NCBI GenBank assembly: GCA_016929415.1
Contig: JAFGIW010000207.1
Location: 1 to 36,462, forward strand
DNA from: Chitinispirillaceae bacterium
Lineage (GTDB): Bacteria; Fibrobacterota; Chitinivibrionia; Chitinivibrionales; Chitinispirillaceae
DNA: 36,462 nt
Reading direction: 5' to 3'
Part shown: piece after piece, positions 34,321-36,462 of the stretch
Numbering within the stretch: the stretch's first letter is position 1
Layout of the letters: each line of letters opens with the position of its first letter
Notes under the pieces: model-generated
Told to the model about the DNA's origin: nothing
Database searches by the model: none
The model's input: the letters and a program-made list of their open reading frames with translations, nothing else
Made by a program: the position numbers and the translations under genes

Positions 34321-34452
34321 ACCAATCATTAACCGGAAGCGGCGTCGCGTGCCAAAAAGGAGCAGAACGCCGAAGTTCCGGTGTCCGGGTAACGGCTGCA
34401 AAGGCAACCGGGTGATACGGGGGCGCGTGGTTTGCGCCCCCGTGTTATTTTT
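34321..34452 (+). other. Possible structured non-coding RNA ending in a terminator
   Basis: The 95 bases before the strong terminator have several short self-complementary segments (CCGGGTAAC with GCAACCGGG; GCCGAAGTTCCGG) and no coding frame. Nothing upstream on the plus strand explains the terminator. A TATAAG at 34315-34320 could be a -10 box but no -35 box fits. I compared it by memory with common riboswitch and small-RNA motifs and found no match. Confidence 0.22.
34417..34452 (+). terminator. Strong Rho-independent terminator without an obvious gene
   Basis: A perfect 10-bp stem ACGGGGGCGC/GCGCCCCCGT (34417-34426, 34434-34443), a seven-base loop and the tail GTTATTTTT. The T-tract is only on the plus strand, so it would end rightward transcription, yet the nearest upstream gene points the other way. 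Confidence 0.75.
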
Positions 34453-34519
34453 CGGATGATACTGCGGGCGGGTAATGGGGGATGATGAACATTCCGCCCC
34501 GTGAGAAAAGTAACCATCA

Positions 34520-34590
34520 GCGGTTATGTGCTGCGTTCTTAAATTCACTTGGCCCGCAGGCGGTACCCGTCGGGCACGTTACATAACCGC
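34520..34590. repeat. 10-bp inverted repeat with nested stem before the DUF4037 gene
   Basis: GCGGTTATGT (34520-34529) is perfectly inverted as ACATAACCGC (34581-34590). Inside it GCCCG (34552-34556) and CGGGC (34571-34575) can pair, and the direct repeat AATTCACTTG occurs inside (34542-34551) and just outside (34603-34612). It may form a cruciform or an RNA element; no known function. Confidence 0.5.
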
Positions 34591-34703
34591 GGCGCCATCG
34601 TCAATTCACTTGTCGACATCAAACAAGCCGGCACAAACTGCCCGATATTCGTTACGTCATTAACAACAACGGCCATCCTTGACCGGAGAAAGAGAGTGAA
34701 CGT

Positions 34704-35831
34704 ATGAAGGGTTTGGAATTATCAAAGCGATATTACCACGATTGCATCAAATCAATCATTGAAAAAGACATCCCGGAGATTTCTCAAAAGTATGCCGCGG
34801 GTCTTATCGGGCCATGTTCCGAGGTTCTTGGAAATGATGATGAATTTTCAAGGGATTATATGTGGGGTCCCCGGTGTTATTTATTTCTGGGAGATGTCGA
34901 CCACGAGAAATATGCATTATCTGTCGATACCGCGCTGAATCACGAATTGCCTCCTGATTTCCTCGGCTGCCCGACGCGTTTTGAAATGAGCGGCAATGGA
35001 GGCATGCCTTCGAAGTCCGGTACGGGGTTTCATCAGGTTTGCATCACCACCCCTGAAAGGTTTATTGAATTATCTTTAGGCATTAAAGCATTGCCCGCTT
35101 CGGATTTTCAATGGCTGTTCTTATCCGAACAGAGGCTTTTGGAACTTGTACGCGGAGAAATTTTCGACGATTTTACCGGGGAGATATCGCATCTTCGGCA
35201 ATCGTTCGCTTACTTTCCTGACAATGTATGGAAATATAGAATCGCTTATAATCTGGAAAGTCTGGGGTGGGAAGATGATCTGATTTATTTGTGCGGAGTT
35301 CGCGACGACCGCATTTCAATGAATGTGAATGCTTGTAAAACCGTTGAAAAACTCATGCGATTAGTTTTTCTTCTCAATAAAAGATATGCTCCCTTATCGC
35401 CTAAATGGCTGCAGAGGGAGTTTCGCAAACTCCCGGAAATCGCGCCCCAAATTGAAGGCGAATTATTATGTATCCTTGAGGCGGAAGATTATCACGATAA
35501 AGTCGATGCGTTGAATTTCATTTATGAAACGATTCTTACCTGGATGAAGAGTGAAGATTTGTGCGACAGCTATGCACGACAAATCAGGGTTAATGTTTCG
35601 GGTGTGAGAATTGATATTCAAAAATCGGCAAAAGATGTTTTTCGAAGTATTTCCGGAGAGCTCGCACAAAAAGCAATCGGCGGAATTCCGATCGGTGCGG
35701 TAGACCAGTGGATGATAAATGAGGATTTTATTATGAGTGCGGACCACATGAATTCATTTACCTCTGTCTACAATCCTGAAAGAACCGAAAGAAACAGGCC
35801 GGGTGATTTATTCATTGTCCCGCCTCTTTGA
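34704..35831 (+). CDS. DUF4037 domain protein, nucleotidyltransferase-like
   Basis: 375 residues. The first 60 contain a minimal-nucleotidyltransferase-like site: GLIGPCSEVLGNDDEFSRDY, with D45, D46, E47, R50 and D51, in the place where DUF4037 proteins have a G-S-x-x-G-x-D-D-E-x-S-R-D motif; here the glycine-serine part reads GPCS. The later segments ALPASDFQWLFLSEQRLLEL, GEIFDDFTGEI, AYFPDNVWKYRIAYNLESL and MRLVFLLNKRYAPLSPKWLQREF follow the family plan, the DUF4037 core lying at about 140-290. The function of DUF4037 is unknown; by fold it might modify a nucleotide or small molecule, or resemble aminoglycoside-type transferases. Its base composition is clearly AT-richer than its neighbours, pointing to separate acquisition. 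GGAGAAAGAGAG precedes the ATG. Confidence 0.85.
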   Translation: MKGLELSKRYYHDCIKSIIEKDIPEISQKYAAGLIGPCSEVLGNDDEFSRDYMWGPRCYLFLGDVDHEKYALSVDTALNHELPPDFLGCPTRFEMSGNGGMPSKSGTGFHQVCITTPERFIELSLGIKALPASDFQWLFLSEQRLLELVRGEIFDDFTGEISHLRQSFAYFPDNVWKYRIAYNLESLGWEDDLIYLCGVRDDRISMNVNACKTVEKLMRLVFLLNKRYAPLSPKWLQREFRKLPEIAPQIEGELLCILEAEDYHDKVDALNFIYETILTWMKSEDLCDSYARQIRVNVSGVRIDIQKSAKDVFRSISGELAQKAIGGIPIGAVDQWMINEDFIMSADHMNSFTSVYNPERTERNRPGDLFIVPPL

Positions 35832-35923
35832 AAGACGGTTATCAGCGGTTTCATGATTGTCTGCACGGTTGCCGGTATATCGGGGTCGGAATCGGAATGC
35901 GGGCCATGGACAGCCGGATTTTC

Positions 35924-35952
35924 TTGAAATTCCCTCCTTTCCCGGCTATACT
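35924..35952 (+). promoter_or_regulatory. Sigma-70-type promoter of the FlgC-like gene
   Basis: TTGAAA (35924-35929), a 17-base spacer and TATACT (35947-35952). Transcription would start near 35959, with GGGAG before the ATG at 35981. The same TTGAAA-N17 layout is seen before the gene at 21100. Confidence 0.6.
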
Positions 35953-35980
35953 TAAAGCACAACCTTTTCCCGGGAGTACT

Positions 35981-36298
35981 ATGAACATTTCTTCCGATGC
36001 TGCGATTTCCGGCGTTCAAACGGCGCTTTTCCGTCATGATGTTTCAGCGAACGATGTGGCCAACATCAACACTCCCGGCTACAGGCAGGTGACTCCGCTT
36101 CAGACCGACAGGGTTCCGGCCGGCGCCGGGATTTCAGGTCTGGCGCGCACACCGAACGACAGCGTGGAGCTGTCGAACACCGATCCGGCGACCGAGGCGG
36201 TCGAGCAAAAGACAAACAAGGCCACACTCAGTGCCAATCTTGCCGTGATAAAAGCACAGGATAAAATGACCGGAGAGGTCCTCGACCTGTTCGCGTAA
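35981..36298 (+). CDS. Miniature flagellar basal-body rod (FlgC-like) protein
   Basis: 105 residues from the ATG at 35981; the frame is open to 35828 but GGGAG and a promoter support the inner start. The N-terminal 36 residues match the rod-protein signature (GVQTALFRHDVSANDVANIN followed by TPGYRQ). The C-terminal 37 residues match the rod/hook C-terminal helix (TEAVEQKTNKATLSANLAVI, then KAQDKMTGEVLDLFA). The middle is only about 30 residues, so the whole is shorter than FlgC (about 135-150). These terminal helices pair in the axial core of rod and hook. No other flagellar gene lies in the window. It could be a structural rod homologue in an unlinked position or a stand-alone relative of it. 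Confidence 0.8.
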   Translation: MNISSDAAISGVQTALFRHDVSANDVANINTPGYRQVTPLQTDRVPAGAGISGLARTPNDSVELSNTDPATEAVEQKTNKATLSANLAVIKAQDKMTGEVLDLFA

Positions 36299-36395
36299 CG
36301 ACCCCCGCCCCAGCACCCCAGCCGAAAAGTATTACACTAAATTGCTAAATCGCCACTTCAACCACTCCATCACCATCTGAAACGATTCAGCGACC

Positions 36396-36462
36396 AATGA
36401 AACGACGAAACGGCTAATGAAACGACGAAACGGCTAATGAAACGACGAAACGGCTAATGAAA
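36396..36462. repeat. 20-bp tandem repeat running off the window
   Basis: Three identical 20-base units (AATGAAACGACGAAACGGCT) at 36396-36415, 36416-36435 and 36436-36455, plus seven bases of a fourth at the edge. A degenerate copy precedes them (36377-36395). There are no spacers, so it is a minisatellite, not a CRISPR array. The total copy number is unknown. Confidence 0.9.

Larger units (their letters stand above)
33906..34703. other. 798-base gene-free region between divergent units
   Basis: No frame here looks coding. The longest ones (for example 34153-34548 on the minus strand) read through repeats and carry the phrase PPTPSPRVERG, a well-known artefact of a dispersed palindrome. The region holds the operon promoter (left end), a REP-like palindrome (34231-34301), a GC-rich hairpin terminator with unknown transcript (34417-34452), an inverted repeat (34520-34590) and a 10-base direct repeat AATTCACTTG at 34542 and 34603. 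The right end carries the ribosome site of the DUF4037 gene. Confidence 0.7.

Noticed and set aside
34153..34548. 131-residue minus-strand frame
   Set aside because: It reads through the REP-like palindrome (phrase PPTPSPRVERG) and the terminator hairpin, has no ribosome site and no family resemblance.
34520..34612. Integron attC site before the DUF4037 gene
   Set aside because: The inverted repeat and the GTTATGTG and GGGCACGTTA stretches look superficially alike, but the paired seven-base R boxes of attC are absent, no integrase is present and there is only one candidate cassette.
36396..36462. CRISPR array
   Set aside because: Units are 20 bases and directly adjacent without spacers; no cas gene is in the window.

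Overview
The window looks like chromosomal DNA from a Gram-negative bacterium of the Fibrobacteres-Chlorobi-Bacteroidetes (FCB) group, most likely Fibrobacterota. The main reasons are a TIGR02147-type regulator (a family I know chiefly from Fibrobacter relatives), a PorX-type response regulator next to tsaE (an arrangement I recall from Bacteroidota), a secreted protein with a C-terminal region resembling a type IX secretion (T9SS) type A sorting domain, a plant/Bacteroidota-like ketol-acid reductoisomerase, and a murein/division cluster typical of diderms. This placement is inference; no rRNA or tRNA gene is present to confirm it. Most genes are GC-rich. The TIGR02147 gene and the DUF4037 gene near the right end are visibly AT-richer.

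Layout. Positions 1-2379 (+): the end of a sensor kinase, a PorX-like receiver-PglZ regulator and TsaE. Positions 2409-7166 (-): a three-gene unit read as TIGR02147 regulator, kelch lipoprotein, secreted protein with T9SS-like tail; the first two genes overlap at an ATGA. Positions 7406-19488 (-): a large metabolic operon read as leader peptide/attenuator, ilvB, ilvN, ilvC, leuA, leuB, cimA, ilvE, malic enzyme, fumA, fumB. It makes valine, leucine and isoleucine, the last from pyruvate by the citramalate route, and ends with enzymes that interconvert fumarate, malate and pyruvate. Positions 19660-21756 (+): two exported proteins, one a beta-helix protein with thrombospondin type 3 repeats. Positions 21842-22075 (-): a small soluble protein. 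Positions 22378-33905 (-): a nine-gene run read as bifunctional-nuclease-family protein, TPR plus periplasmic-binding protein, ftsX, envC, holB, ricT, metG, recJ, argH, with many start/stop overlaps. Positions 33906-34703: a gene-free stretch with a REP-like palindrome, a GC-rich hairpin terminator without an obvious gene, and a 10-bp inverted repeat. Positions 34704-36298 (+): a DUF4037 gene and a miniature flagellar-rod-like protein. The window ends inside a 20-bp tandem repeat.

The most notable points are: a complete transcription-attenuation leader in front of ilvB (34-codon peptide rich in Leu/Ile/Val, pause hairpin, 8-of-9 antiterminator, strong terminator, and possibly leaderless); a PorX-like protein whose PglZ domain appears to have lost several metal ligands; a four-cysteine insertion in the capping loop of acetolactate synthase; an EnvC-like protein with a degenerate LytM site beside ftsX but without ftsE; and the structured, gene-free segment before the AT-rich DUF4037 gene. 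No clear defence system, CRISPR array, insertion sequence or tRNA was found.
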